From the NCBI GenBank assembly GCA_023229505.1, contig JALNZD010000001.1, positions 133,294-197,293 on the forward strand: DNA of 64,000 nt, given 5' to 3'. Made by a program: the position numbers and the translations under genes. Below the pieces are notes generated by a model, which saw only the letters and a program-made list of their open reading frames with translations, ran no database searches and was not told where the DNA came from. Positions 15,848 to 24,832 of this stretch are shown here, piece after piece. Origin of the DNA: Bacteroidales bacterium. GTDB lineage: Bacteria; Bacteroidota; Bacteroidia; Bacteroidales; JAGOPY01. Numbering within the stretch: the stretch's first letter is position 1; each line of letters begins with the position of its first letter.

Positions 15848-18139
15848 ATGAAAAGAATATTTATAACCACATTGCTCATCAGCCTGATTGGATTACTTAA
15901 TCTCACAGCTCAGGAACGAATTTACACCCCGGAACTCAAAATTCCGGTAAATGGTGCTGTTGATCAGATGCCCGATGTGGTACTTGACTGGGATGCAGTT
16001 ACAGGAGGGAATACAGGCATTATTACATACGATATCCAGCTTGATACCGACCCGGCTTTCGCCAACCCGGTGAATTTTCAGACTGAATTCCTTACTGGTT
16101 ACAAAACATCAATGCTCCTTTTCGGTCAAACTTATTACTGGCACGTGCGTGCCGTCGATGGGAATGATGTATCAGGCTGGTCAGAAACCTGGTCTTTCAG
16201 GGTCATCCGCAGAGTAATCCTGAACAAGCCCACTGATGCTTTGGAACAAAACACGGATCTGTTTCTCGTTTGGAATGCTATTACAGGGATTACAGAGTAT
16301 GATTACCAGTTCGACACAACATACTTCTGGAAGCCGGTTAATTCGGGCCAGAGCGGAATCCTTTACGGAATAGCTGCGCTGGATGAGAACCATGTTTGGA
16401 TTGTGGGCGCCGGTGGAGTTGTCCTTTTCTTTGACGGAACTTCCTGGGTGGAGCAGGAAAGCAATCTTTCCACAGACCTGTACTGCGTACATTTCCTGGA
16501 TGCAAACAATGGCTGGGCTGTTGGAAAAAACGGTAAAATCATTCATTACGATGGTACTGCCTGGGTCGCACAAGCCAATGATTCCATAAGGGACCTTAAT
16601 GGAGTCCATATGTTGGATGCCAACAATGGCTGGGCAGTCGGTAAAGAGGGATACCTGTTTTATTATAATGGCAGCGAATGGTCATTGCAATATGACGCGC
16701 CCAAAGACCTGACTAAAGTATTCGCTTTTGATGCGACACATGTCTGGGCCGTCGGGAAAACCGGCTTAGCCGTTTTTTATAACGGCTCATCCTGGTCAGT
16801 GCAGGAAACTGGCACTACAAAGGATATTTTCAGCGTGGGCTTTACTTCTGCCGATCATGGATGGGCTGTTGGTAAAAGCGGGCTCCTTCTGGAATTCAAT
16901 ACCGGAACCTGGGAAAAGCTTGAACATAACTTTACAACAAAAGACCTGAATGCAGTTTATTTCACCAGCCCGGATAATGCATGGGCCGTTGGTAAAACCG
17001 GTGCTGTTCTCCAATTTGACGGGATCGAATGGTTCAGTCAATCAGGTGGGACGGCCACTACCCTGAACGCAGTTGGCCTGACTGGCTCAATTGGTTTCAT
17101 TGCTGGTGAAGCCGGCGCCGTGATCAGCTATAATGATGATGCTTTCAGCAGTCCGCTTGCAACTATACAACATGTACCCGGTGATATCATTACTGTTCAA
17201 ATCAAAGATCTTTTATTCGGCACCCAGTATTTCTGGAGAATGAGAACCAAACATGACCTTGCCATCTCTGAATGGTCAGGGGCACGTTCATTTACCACCA
17301 TTGCAACGGTGGAACTCGATAAACCCAATGATAATTCAACGGATCTGAACCTTGATGTGCTGCTGAAATGGAAAAAAATTTCAACCCTGGTAAGTTATGA
17401 GGTCCATGTTGATGATGACCCTGCCTATGGGTCCCCGATATTTCTTGCTACTACTGAAATCCAGATCAGCGCAGAATTGTTGAAGTTTGGGACACTTTAT
17501 TACTGGAGGGCCAGGGCTCTTCATGCTTTTGACATTTCCGACTGGTCAGCTTCTTGGACGTTTACCACTGTTAATACTGTTGTGCTGGAAACACCAGCTA
17601 ATGGGGCTACTGATGTCAAACTTTCCCCTCCTTTGAATTGGAAAGCATTAACAGGCATTGCAGGCTATGAGGTCCAATTTAATGATAATAACACATTTGT
17701 TGACCCCATGGTCAGTGCGATCGTACCTGTGGCTGAAAATAGCTTCATCGTGCCGATTGTCCTTGAGAAAGATGCCGAATATTTCTGGCGTGTAAGGGCC
17801 ATCAATGGTTTGGATACTTCAGGATGGAGCAGTACCTGGTCATTCACCACTTTGCCGCCGGTGGGTATAGGTGAACCCGGCCTTGGTGGAAAACTGGCTG
17901 TTTATCCTAATCCGGCTATAAATACAATCTACATCCAGCTTCTGGATAAGCAAAGAATTTCTTTCCAGCTCACTATCACTGATCTGGTGGGAAAAACGGT
18001 ACTAAAACAGGATATTCGCTTCGATTCAGGAAATAAAACCGTTCCGGTTGATGTTTCTTTCCTCCGGGATGGCATTTATTTGTTTAGAATGTCTGACCAG
18101 GAAAGCGTCTTTACCAAAAAACTGGTCATAAAAAGATAA
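15848..18139 (+). CDS. Secreted FN3-like protein with inserted seven-bladed propeller and T9SS sorting domain
   Basis: A 763-residue protein: signal peptide (1-21), an FN3-like module (about 25-117), a second FN3-like module split by seven repeats of about 38 residues, then two more FN3-like modules (about 490-575 and 577-670), and a type A sorting domain (YPNPAINTIYIQL to KKLVIKR). Each repeat has the core xWAVGkxGxxxxxxGxxW (variants VWIVG, GWAVG five times or so, GFIAG), a YCF48/Kelch-like beta-propeller. Every FN3-like module ends with a Trp-Ser-x-(T/S)-W-(S/T)-F motif. It follows the previous cargo gene by 48 bp. Probable surface adhesin or binding protein; ligand unknown. Confidence 0.85.
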   Translation: MKRIFITTLLISLIGLLNLTAQERIYTPELKIPVNGAVDQMPDVVLDWDAVTGGNTGIITYDIQLDTDPAFANPVNFQTEFLTGYKTSMLLFGQTYYWHVRAVDGNDVSGWSETWSFRVIRRVILNKPTDALEQNTDLFLVWNAITGITEYDYQFDTTYFWKPVNSGQSGILYGIAALDENHVWIVGAGGVVLFFDGTSWVEQESNLSTDLYCVHFLDANNGWAVGKNGKIIHYDGTAWVAQANDSIRDLNGVHMLDANNGWAVGKEGYLFYYNGSEWSLQYDAPKDLTKVFAFDATHVWAVGKTGLAVFYNGSSWSVQETGTTKDIFSVGFTSADHGWAVGKSGLLLEFNTGTWEKLEHNFTTKDLNAVYFTSPDNAWAVGKTGAVLQFDGIEWFSQSGGTATTLNAVGLTGSIGFIAGEAGAVISYNDDAFSSPLATIQHVPGDIITVQIKDLLFGTQYFWRMRTKHDLAISEWSGARSFTTIATVELDKPNDNSTDLNLDVLLKWKKISTLVSYEVHVDDDPAYGSPIFLATTEIQISAELLKFGTLYYWRARALHAFDISDWSASWTFTTVNTVVLETPANGATDVKLSPPLNWKALTGIAGYEVQFNDNNTFVDPMVSAIVPVAENSFIVPIVLEKDAEYFWRVRAINGLDTSGWSSTWSFTTLPPVGIGEPGLGGKLAVYPNPAINTIYIQLLDKQRISFQLTITDLVGKTVLKQDIRFDSGNKTVPVDVSFLRDGIYLFRMSDQESVFTKKLVIKR

Positions 18140-18160
18140 AATTTCTTCAATTAACTCTGA

Positions 18161-18197
18161 CAGGCTGTCCGGAAATGCTCAGGCAGCCTGTTTTTTT
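18161..18197 (+). terminator. Rho-independent-type terminator
   Basis: CAGGCTG (18161-18167) pairs with CAGCCTG (18184-18190), followed directly by seven T residues (18191-18197). It lies 21 bp after the stop of the FN3/propeller gene. Its distal arm with flanks (GCTCAGGCAGCCTGTTTT, 18177-18194) is repeated at 18277-18294. Confidence 0.65.
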
Positions 18198-18201
18198 ATT
18201 A

Positions 18202-18294
18202 ACACTGTCAGGTGCTACGCACGCTGACAGGTTAAATGCCGACCTGACAGCGTCGTTAGACCTGTCAGTGTCAATAGCTCAGGCAGCCTGTTTT
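18202..18294. repeat. Paired REP-like palindromes between convergent genes
   Basis: Two imperfect hairpins lie in opposite orientation: CTGTCAG (18205-18211) with CTGACAG (18224-18230), and CTGACAG (18244-18250) with CTGTCAG (18262-18268). Outer flanks also match each other (ACACTGTCAGGT against ACCTGTCAGTGT). A second copy of the terminator arm follows at 18277-18294. The arrangement resembles REP/BIME elements, which often sit between convergent genes. Confidence 0.65.
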
Positions 18295-18301
18295 CTTTTG
18301 A

Positions 18302-19069
18302 TTAATTATATCTTTTCCCGAAAGAAAAATTAAGATAAAAGGTAACCAGGAAATTCTGAGCCGGGTTAAAAGCCATAATAGGTATGGCAATCGGGAAGTA
18401 CTCCACCACCCCGCCAGCTTCAAGGGCGCGGATCTTGCTGTTCAATGCGCCAAACTCAAAATTCAGGCCGGCTTTGGCATAAACGCCAGGGTAAACCTTC
18501 AATTCACCGAGCCCATCCGTGAAAGGTGCACGTCCATATATGTATTCGCTGTTATGATAGTAATTGTCGGGATTATATTTCTCTTCTTTTACATAAGTGT
18601 AAGTTTCATCCCAGAAATAAAGGTAGACAGGCTTGGCAAAAGCCACAGACAGTCCGCCCATGTATAAAACCCTTAATTCAACGCCTCCCCAGTAAGGCTT
18701 GCGGTTTAATAGTTTCTTAAATCCATAGCCGGCCCGGAGAATATAAACATGATTGAGCTTGCCATAAACATAACTCTTCGCGTCATAATAATACGGATTG
18801 ATTACACGGATCTGCTTGGGATGTTTCATGCTGACAAATTCGATCTCAAAAATACGGGAATTGAAAAAGGTCTTGTTGATCCCTTTCCGGAAATTCGCAC
18901 CCATTCCTAAAATATGAATTGTCACACCACCTGTTAATTCCTTTTTAAGTAGTACCCTGTCGGCAATACTATCATATCCTTCCAGCTCTTCATCCTGGGA
19001 AAAAACATTATTTATCATGACCAGCATGAATAGCATGCAAAAAGATAATATGACCGGGGAATTTTTCAT
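18302..19069 (-). CDS. Exported protein, probably outer-membrane beta-barrel
   Basis: A 255-residue protein with a signal peptide (about 1-24, ending VFS-Q) and no other hydrophobic helix. The mature part alternates polar and aromatic residues (YVYGKLNHVYILRAGYGF, GGVELRVLYMGG, VYAKAGLNFEFG) and ends NFLVTFYLNFSFGKRYN, with an aromatic-rich C-terminus as in outer-membrane barrels. I do not recognise a characterised family member. It is transcribed against the T9SS cargo gene, with the REP-like palindromes between the two stops, and a tiny lipoprotein gene lies 88 bp upstream on the same strand. Confidence 0.62.
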   Translation of the reverse strand: MKNSPVILSFCMLFMLVMINNVFSQDEELEGYDSIADRVLLKKELTGGVTIHILGMGANFRKGINKTFFNSRIFEIEFVSMKHPKQIRVINPYYYDAKSYVYGKLNHVYILRAGYGFKKLLNRKPYWGGVELRVLYMGGLSVAFAKPVYLYFWDETYTYVKEEKYNPDNYYHNSEYIYGRAPFTDGLGELKVYPGVYAKAGLNFEFGALNSKIRALEAGGVVEYFPIAIPIMAFNPAQNFLVTFYLNFSFGKRYN

Positions 19070-19157
19070 AAAAATTGAAACTACAGAAATCCGCGTATCT
19101 CTTTGTAAACTTTACAACGATTATGCCAGAATCTCCGTCTGTCGGCAGAACAAGTGA

Positions 19158-19286
19158 TTAATATCTTTGTTCTATCTGATATTTATGGACTTCACCATAG
19201 GCAGGGCAATCCATTGATGACGAGCACGAAGTCATGGCCAGGGCGTATAGTCCTAACGCAATGATAGTAATCAACAGTTTTTTCAT
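19158..19286 (-). CDS. Very small lipoprotein (42 residues)
   Basis: ATG at 19286 opens a 42-codon frame: an N-terminal Lys-Lys and hydrophobic core (LLITIIALGLYALA), a lipobox MTSC with Cys21, then SSSMDCPAYGEVHKYQIEQRY. The mature peptide of 22 residues would be lipid-anchored and has a second cysteine (27). Peptides of this form (lipobox, Ser run, Cys-Pro-Ala-Tyr-Gly) seem familiar from Bacteroidota genomes but I cannot name the family. It is below most gene-calling length limits. A TATCTTTG -7-like word lies upstream on the minus strand (near 19336). Confidence 0.62.
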   Translation of the reverse strand: MKKLLITIIALGLYALAMTSCSSSMDCPAYGEVHKYQIEQRY

Positions 19287-19443
19287 AGGTTCAAGGGTGA
19301 AATGATGTGGTTTAACAAACCTTTATCGTCACAAAGATAAATTTATTTACTTTTAAAAACATTAAAGATTCAAATATATTGTAAGAAAATAAAACTTTTA
19401 CCAGAGAAAATTTCCGGGCATTAATAACAAAGAAACCGGCAAT

Positions 19444-20124
19444 ATGCAATCAATCAACCCGCAAATAGAAGAAAGCTGGAAGCATGTCCTCCAGGAAGAA
19501 TTCGATGCACCTTACTTCCAGGGATTAACGGAATTTCTCCGGGAAGAGAAAAAAAAGCACATCATTTATCCTCCCGGTCCACTGATTTTCTCCGCTTTTA
19601 ACCATACTCCATTCAACCGGGTAAAGGTGGTAATTCTTGGACAGGATCCGTATCATGGCCCCGGGCAGGCACATGGCCTGTGTTTCTCCGTTCCCGATGG
19701 GGTGCCTCATCCCCCTTCGCTGGTAAATATATTCAAGGAGATCGAATCCGACCTCGGTATTCCGGTCCCGAAAAGCAGTAACCTCACGAAATGGGCCAGC
19801 CAGGGAGTATTGCTTGTCAATGCGATCCTGACTGTCAGGGCCAACGAGCCCACCTCCCACCAGAATAAAGGCTGGGAAACATTTACCAATGCAGTCATCA
19901 GGAATCTGAGCGAAAAAAGGAAAAACCTGGTCTTTCTGTTATGGGGAAACTATGCCCAGGCAAAAGAAAGCCTGATCGACAGCGGCAGGCATTATATCCT
20001 GAAAGCAGCCCACCCCTCTCCTCTATCTGCAAACAGGGGATTTTTCGGTTGCAGGCATTTTTCCCGTACCAACCAGATCCTTTCGGAACAGGGAGTGAAT
20101 GAGATTGATTGGAGCCTGGAGTGA
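19444..20124 (+). CDS. ung: Uracil-DNA glycosylase, family 1
   Basis: A 226-residue enzyme that removes uracil from DNA in base-excision repair. The water-activating motif GQDPYH is at 66-71 (Asp68), the uracil-recognition region includes LLWGNYAQ, and the minor-groove loop HPSPLSANRGFFGCRHF begins at His190. Length and motifs match the family completely. It starts with ATG preceded by AAACCGGCAAT and is followed after 22 bp by rdgB, so both nucleotide-hygiene genes are probably co-transcribed. Confidence 0.97.
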   Translation: MQSINPQIEESWKHVLQEEFDAPYFQGLTEFLREEKKKHIIYPPGPLIFSAFNHTPFNRVKVVILGQDPYHGPGQAHGLCFSVPDGVPHPPSLVNIFKEIESDLGIPVPKSSNLTKWASQGVLLVNAILTVRANEPTSHQNKGWETFTNAVIRNLSEKRKNLVFLLWGNYAQAKESLIDSGRHYILKAAHPSPLSANRGFFGCRHFSRTNQILSEQGVNEIDWSLE

Positions 20125-20146
20125 TTATTAATCAGAATTAACTACC

Positions 20147-20755
20147 ATGAAAGAGCTCGTTTTCGCTACAAATAATCCTCATAAACTTAAGGAAATCAGG
20201 GAAATCATTGGCAATAAATTCCAGATTCTCAACCTTGTCGATATAGGATGCAATGAGGAGATCCCGGAAGATGCCGCGACACTTGAGGGGAATGCATCCC
20301 TCAAGTCATGGTATGTCTGGAATAAATACGGGAAGGATTGCTTTGCAGATGACACCGGGCTGGAGATAGAAACACTGGAAGGAAAGCCGGGCGTTAAATC
20401 GGCCAGGTATGCCGGAGAAGATTGTATCCCGGCGAACAATATACTCAAGGTTCTGGATGAACTGGAAGGTAAGATTGATCGTAAGGCGAGGTTCCGGACT
20501 GTGATATCATTAATAATCAATGGCATAGAAGTGCAGTTCGAGGGAACCGTGGAAGGCACTATTCTTCATGAAAAGCGGGGAAAAGAAGGGTTTGGTTACG
20601 ATCCCGTTTTTTTACCTGATGGATTTAACCTGAGCTTTGCAGAAATGTCCCCGGAAGAAAAAAACAATATCAGCCATCGTGCGCGGGCTACCCAGAAGCT
20701 TATCGATCATTTAAAGCGTTCATCACAGCTTCCGAAAACAAATCCTGCAGGCTGA
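20147..20755 (+). CDS. rdgB: RdgB/HAM1 non-canonical purine NTP pyrophosphatase
   Basis: A 202-residue enzyme that hydrolyses dITP, XTP and similar damaged purine nucleotides to monophosphates. It has the N-terminal motif ATNNPHKLKEI, the catalytic segment FADDTGLEI, GVKSARYAG, and the C-terminal GFGYDPVFLP and SHRARA motifs. The family normally ends shortly after KLIDHL, as here. Its last 56 bases overlap the 3' end of the convergent ddl gene, so both stops lie inside the other gene. Confidence 0.95.
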   Translation: MKELVFATNNPHKLKEIREIIGNKFQILNLVDIGCNEEIPEDAATLEGNASLKSWYVWNKYGKDCFADDTGLEIETLEGKPGVKSARYAGEDCIPANNILKVLDELEGKIDRKARFRTVISLIINGIEVQFEGTVEGTILHEKRGKEGFGYDPVFLPDGFNLSFAEMSPEEKNNISHRARATQKLIDHLKRSSQLPKTNPAG

Positions 20756-21680
20756 TCCCTGCCCTGAGCGCCTGCTGCGGCACAATGCTCAGTTCCGATA
20801 AACCGGGAACAGTATTTACTTCCAGAAAGTATAATTCCTTATCATTCAAAATAAAATCGAACCTGACAATTCCTTTGCAATTCAGCAATTTGTATAACTT
20901 TAACGATGTATCGCTGATCATCCGGGCTATTTCACCCGGCACATCTGCAGGGGTGACCTCATCAGACATTCCCTCGTACTTCGCCTCATAATCAAAGAAT
21001 TCCTTTTTGCTGAGAATCTCGGTTATAGGCAAAGTCCTGATCGCCCCCTTATATTTGATCGTGCCGCAGGATAATTCACGGCCGGGGATGTGCTCTTCCA
21101 GCAAGACCCGGCTATCCTCATGGAATGCCAGCGTTAATGCGGGAATTAATTCCTCCCGCTTTTTCACCTTGGATGTCCCCACGCTGGAACCTCCGCAGTT
21201 CGGTTTAACAAAAAAGGGAAGGCTGATCCGCTTTAGGATTTCATCTTCACTGATCTTTTCATTTTTATTCAGAACTATAGACCTGGATATTTTCACACCG
21301 AAACTGCTCACATAGTGATTGCAGAAAAATTTATCGAAAGTCAGGGCTGAAGTGGCCTGATCGCAGGAAGTATAAGGGATACCAAGCAGGTCAAAATACC
21401 CCTGGATCTTGCCATCTTCCCCGGGCGTTCCGTGAATGGCCACGAAAACTGCGTCAAATGAAAGCGCTCTCCCGGGCAGGCTAACAGAAAAATCCTCTTT
21501 ATTTACAGGGAAAACAGTTCCGTCATTGTCGTGGCAAAACCAGTTCCTTCCTCTGATAACTATAATGAAACACTCGAATTTCGCGCTGTCGAGGTGTTTT
21601 TTCACAACACCGGCACTCTTGATCGAAATTTCATATTCACCGGAGTCGCCTCCGGCTATGATTGCAATTTTCTGCTTCAT
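20700..21680 (-). CDS. ddl: D-alanine--D-alanine ligase
   Basis: A 326-residue ATP-grasp enzyme that makes the D-Ala-D-Ala dipeptide for peptidoglycan. Seen motifs are the N-terminal IAIIAGGDSGEYEIS, AIHGTPGEDGKIQGYFD, the substrate loop PFFVKPNCGGSSVG and the metal-binding end FILNDKELYFLEVNT-PGLSE. The protein is full length. It is convergent with rdgB and overlaps it by 56 bp; upstream it is divergent from the PASTA gene, which shares the cell-wall theme. Confidence 0.94.
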   Translation of the reverse strand: MKQKIAIIAGGDSGEYEISIKSAGVVKKHLDSAKFECFIIVIRGRNWFCHDNDGTVFPVNKEDFSVSLPGRALSFDAVFVAIHGTPGEDGKIQGYFDLLGIPYTSCDQATSALTFDKFFCNHYVSSFGVKISRSIVLNKNEKISEDEILKRISLPFFVKPNCGGSSVGTSKVKKREELIPALTLAFHEDSRVLLEEHIPGRELSCGTIKYKGAIRTLPITEILSKKEFFDYEAKYEGMSDEVTPADVPGEIARMISDTSLKLYKLLNCKGIVRFDFILNDKELYFLEVNTVPGLSELSIVPQQALRAGISLQDLFSEAVMNALNDR

Positions 21681-21724
21681 CTTTCAGGTGGTTTATCAGT
21701 CAGGAGATCACACAATAAAATTCA

Positions 21725-21732
21725 TATCTTTG
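21725..21732 (+). promoter_or_regulatory. Possible -7 box for the PASTA gene
   Basis: TATCTTTG matches TAnnTTTG in the divergent gap between ddl and the PASTA gene, about 85 nt before the ATG. No convincing -33 element was found. Confidence 0.3.
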
Positions 21733-21816
21733 TCGCTTTAAACGCAATAACAGGTAAGTTTTACGTTATAATAAGTCTAACCAGGTCCATACCTGTCCGG
21801 GATAAAATTAGTAAAA

Positions 21817-22674
21817 ATGAGCTTCCTCGGTTTTCTCTTTAAAAAGAATTTTTATATCCACCTGGGGATATCAGTTATTCTTACGTTCATTCTGTTACTG
21901 ATTGTGATCGGTTTGCTCAAAACCTATACACGGCATGGTGAGGCTTATGTTGTGCCAGACCTGGAAGGATTAACGCTTGACCAACTGCATGAAAATGAAG
22001 CGACCCGGGCTTTTCATTTCCTTGTAACTGATTCTGTATACGACAACAGCCTTATCCCCGGTTCAGTAATTAAGCAGAATCCCTCTGCCGGGTCGAAAGC
22101 AAAAGAAGGAAGAACCGTTTATATGACTGTGGTTTCCTATACGCCTAAAATGAGCATCATGCCGGAGTTGAAAGATTTAACTGTCAGGCAGGCAGTCACG
22201 ACATTAAGGACTAGCGGTTTAAAAATCAGGAGATTATTGTTCACACCTTATTTTGCCGGGAATTCGGTACTTGGACAATATTTCAATGGTGACACCCTCA
22301 TTGCAGGCACCGAAATCCTTGAAGGAAGTGAAATTGATCTGCTGGTAGGGCTGAGTGAAAACCAAAGATCAAGGGTTCCGTTTGTTGTAGGGCTTACCCG
22401 CGATGAAGCCAGCGGGTCCCTTCAAATGGCTTCTTTTAATGCCGGGAGGATGCATTACTTTGACCAGGCAAATCCTATTCACAGCAGGGTTTACCGGCAA
22501 TATCCCCCGTGGAATATCGAAATGCTTCCAGGTGACTCCATCACCTTGTATCTCCGGTCTGATTTAACATTCAACTTTGATTCCCTCTTAAGATCAAATA
22601 ATCCTGATACAGCTGTCATAGTGGACCAGCCGATAGATCTTGATGAGAATTCAGATGAACTTGAAGAAGAATAA
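21817..22674 (+). CDS. PASTA-domain membrane protein
   Basis: A 285-residue protein with one N-terminal transmembrane helix (about 15-35) and three PASTA modules outside (about 43-112, 114-183 and 186-255; for example VPDLEGLTLDQLHE, MPELKDLTVRQAVTTL, VPFVVGLTRDEASGSL), then an acidic tail (ENSDELEEE). There is no kinase domain, unlike the PASTA Ser/Thr kinases of Gram-positives. Such kinase-free PASTA proteins are common in Bacteroidota and may bind peptidoglycan fragments. Its TAA overlaps the ATG of the next gene (TAATG). Confidence 0.88.
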   Translation: MSFLGFLFKKNFYIHLGISVILTFILLLIVIGLLKTYTRHGEAYVVPDLEGLTLDQLHENEATRAFHFLVTDSVYDNSLIPGSVIKQNPSAGSKAKEGRTVYMTVVSYTPKMSIMPELKDLTVRQAVTTLRTSGLKIRRLLFTPYFAGNSVLGQYFNGDTLIAGTEILEGSEIDLLVGLSENQRSRVPFVVGLTRDEASGSLQMASFNAGRMHYFDQANPIHSRVYRQYPPWNIEMLPGDSITLYLRSDLTFNFDSLLRSNNPDTAVIVDQPIDLDENSDELEEE

Positions 22675-24827
22675 TGAAGAAAATCATTCTTTTTATCATC
22701 ATTATAGCCGGTATCCGGCTGAATCCCATTGCCCAGGAAGTGGTCTCGGGTCTATTTGAAAATCCGGTCATCCGGGCAGAATATGAAAGGCTGCAATCAG
22801 GGCCCGGCATCAGAAACAACAGTGAAGAAGAGGCATCCGTCCATCTTCCGTTTTTCGATGATTTCTCCCAAACATGGATTTACCCTGACAATTCCCGCTG
22901 GATGGATGAAGAAGTTTATGTCAACTCCAACTTCGGATACCGGTCAGTCAATGTGGGTGTGGCTACCCTCGATGCCATCAGCGGCAAAGGTAAATTACAT
23001 GCCAATGCCAGCCAGTTCCCGTTCCAGGCAGATTCCCTCACCTCAAGGCCGATCAGGCTGGATTCCATCTTCAATCCTGTACCCCGGAATACCACCCTGG
23101 CCGATTCAATTTATCTCAGCTTCTTCTATCAGCCGCAAGGCAGGGCAAACCCGCCGGAAGGCCCTGACTCGCTGATCCTGCAATTTGGCTATTTTACCGG
23201 TGACTCTGTTTTCACAAATACGTATGATTCTATCTGGGTGCCACTGAGTGATTATATCCATCTGGGTGATACTATTTTCCCTGGTGACACTGTTTACAGC
23301 CCGTTCGGGCTTTGCGGAAACGGGCTTTTCGTTATCGCCGGTGATTATTATTTTTATGAAGATATGATCCAGCTGCCTTGCGATTCGATCTTCAGCCCTG
23401 AATTTAAATGGAAACGGGTCTGGAGTTCCAGCGGAATGACTCTGGCAGAATTTTACCAGGAATATGGCACTTACAGCAGGCAGGTCATGATCCCTATTCT
23501 TGACAGCGTCAAATATTTCAGGAAAGATTTCCAGTTCAGGTTTATCAATATTGCAAGCCTGGCCAGCGATTTCAATGCGAGCTGGAGGAGCAACTGCGAC
23601 CAGTGGAATGTCGACTACGTCTACCTCAATATGGGAAGATCCTACAAAGACACGGTTTACCGTGATGTGACCTTTGCGGAACGCGCCCCTTCCTTATTGA
23701 AGAATTATGAGTCGATGCCTTTCAGCCAATATGTCAACAACCCCACCAATGAAATGAAAGAGAACCTGGATCTGCTGATCACCAATCTCGATTCGACCAT
23801 CTTCAATTCTACTTATTATTATGTGGTTTACCAGGTTGACGGCCCTTTCCAGTATCTATACCCGGGCGGGAACTGCAATCTCTTCCCTTTCAACCTAAAC
23901 GGTTATCAGAATTGCATTTCCTGTGCAGCACACGCCTGCCCACCGGTGAACTTTATATTCCCCACGTTATCCTCCACAGACAGCGCTGAATTCGAAGTTA
24001 GGCATTATATTATCGGTGATATTACCCCAACCGATACGGTGGGTGATACACTGACCTTCAGGCAAAAATTCTTTAATTATTATGCTTATGATGACGGCAC
24101 TCCCGAAGAGGGTTACGGGTTGACACCGGCAGGATCCAAATTAGCTTACCGTTTTAAGCTGAACATGAAAGACACACTCAGGGCGGTTCAGATGTTTTTT
24201 AACCATACACTGAATGATGCCAACGCAGATTTTTTTAACATAATGGTCTGGCAGGACGAAAACGGGAAACCGGGAAATGTGCTTTATTCCCAGCTTAACG
24301 AGAAAGTGGAATTTTCCTCCGGCCTGCTTGGCTTTCATACCTATATGCTTGATGAGCCGCTGCCTGTGAACGGAACATTCTATATTGGCTGGGAACAACA
24401 GACCGGGAATAACCTGAACCTTGGCTTTGACCGTTATAATAACGCGCAACAGAACATCTTCTACAACTCCACAGGTCAGTGGTTCCAGTCGACTTACCAG
24501 GGAGCGCTGTTAATGCGTCCGGTTTTGGGTAAGGCATTCCAGGTTTCAGGGTTAGATGAACCCACTTATGATGCAGGGTCTATAATCCCCTACCCCAATC
24601 CTTTAAACGGCAGCCGGATCAATTTCAGATGCACGGGGAAATATGAAAATACTACCGAAACCGGCAATTTCAGTGTCTCAATCCACAGCCTTCCGGGTGA
24701 AGAATTATTCTCCGGATCCTTTCGTCAATCAATCGATATCCCCCGGTTCAGTCCGGGTCTCTATATCATCTCTGTAAGGGACGAGAATGGACAGATCATT
24801 TCTGTTTCCAAGCTGATAAAAAATTAA
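22674..24827 (+). CDS. Secreted T9SS-type protein of unknown function
   Basis: A 717-residue exported protein with a signal peptide (about 1-20, ending NPIAQ). The body is rich in aromatic beta-strand motifs (FFDDFSQTWIYPDNSRW, SIYLSFFYQPQGRA, DFNASWRSNCDQWNVDYVYLN) and includes several Cys pairs. The C-terminus (YPNPLNGSRINFR to IISVSKLIKN) is a type A sorting domain. It begins on the overlapping stop of the PASTA gene and the pseudouridine synthase gene starts 5 bp after it, so the three genes form a tight unit. I recognise the general Bacteroidota cell-surface protein pattern but no activity. Confidence 0.75.
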   Translation: MKKIILFIIIIAGIRLNPIAQEVVSGLFENPVIRAEYERLQSGPGIRNNSEEEASVHLPFFDDFSQTWIYPDNSRWMDEEVYVNSNFGYRSVNVGVATLDAISGKGKLHANASQFPFQADSLTSRPIRLDSIFNPVPRNTTLADSIYLSFFYQPQGRANPPEGPDSLILQFGYFTGDSVFTNTYDSIWVPLSDYIHLGDTIFPGDTVYSPFGLCGNGLFVIAGDYYFYEDMIQLPCDSIFSPEFKWKRVWSSSGMTLAEFYQEYGTYSRQVMIPILDSVKYFRKDFQFRFINIASLASDFNASWRSNCDQWNVDYVYLNMGRSYKDTVYRDVTFAERAPSLLKNYESMPFSQYVNNPTNEMKENLDLLITNLDSTIFNSTYYYVVYQVDGPFQYLYPGGNCNLFPFNLNGYQNCISCAAHACPPVNFIFPTLSSTDSAEFEVRHYIIGDITPTDTVGDTLTFRQKFFNYYAYDDGTPEEGYGLTPAGSKLAYRFKLNMKDTLRAVQMFFNHTLNDANADFFNIMVWQDENGKPGNVLYSQLNEKVEFSSGLLGFHTYMLDEPLPVNGTFYIGWEQQTGNNLNLGFDRYNNAQQNIFYNSTGQWFQSTYQGALLMRPVLGKAFQVSGLDEPTYDAGSIIPYPNPLNGSRINFRCTGKYENTTETGNFSVSIHSLPGEELFSGSFRQSIDIPRFSPGLYIISVRDENGQIISVSKLIKN

Positions 24828-24832
24828 TCCAG

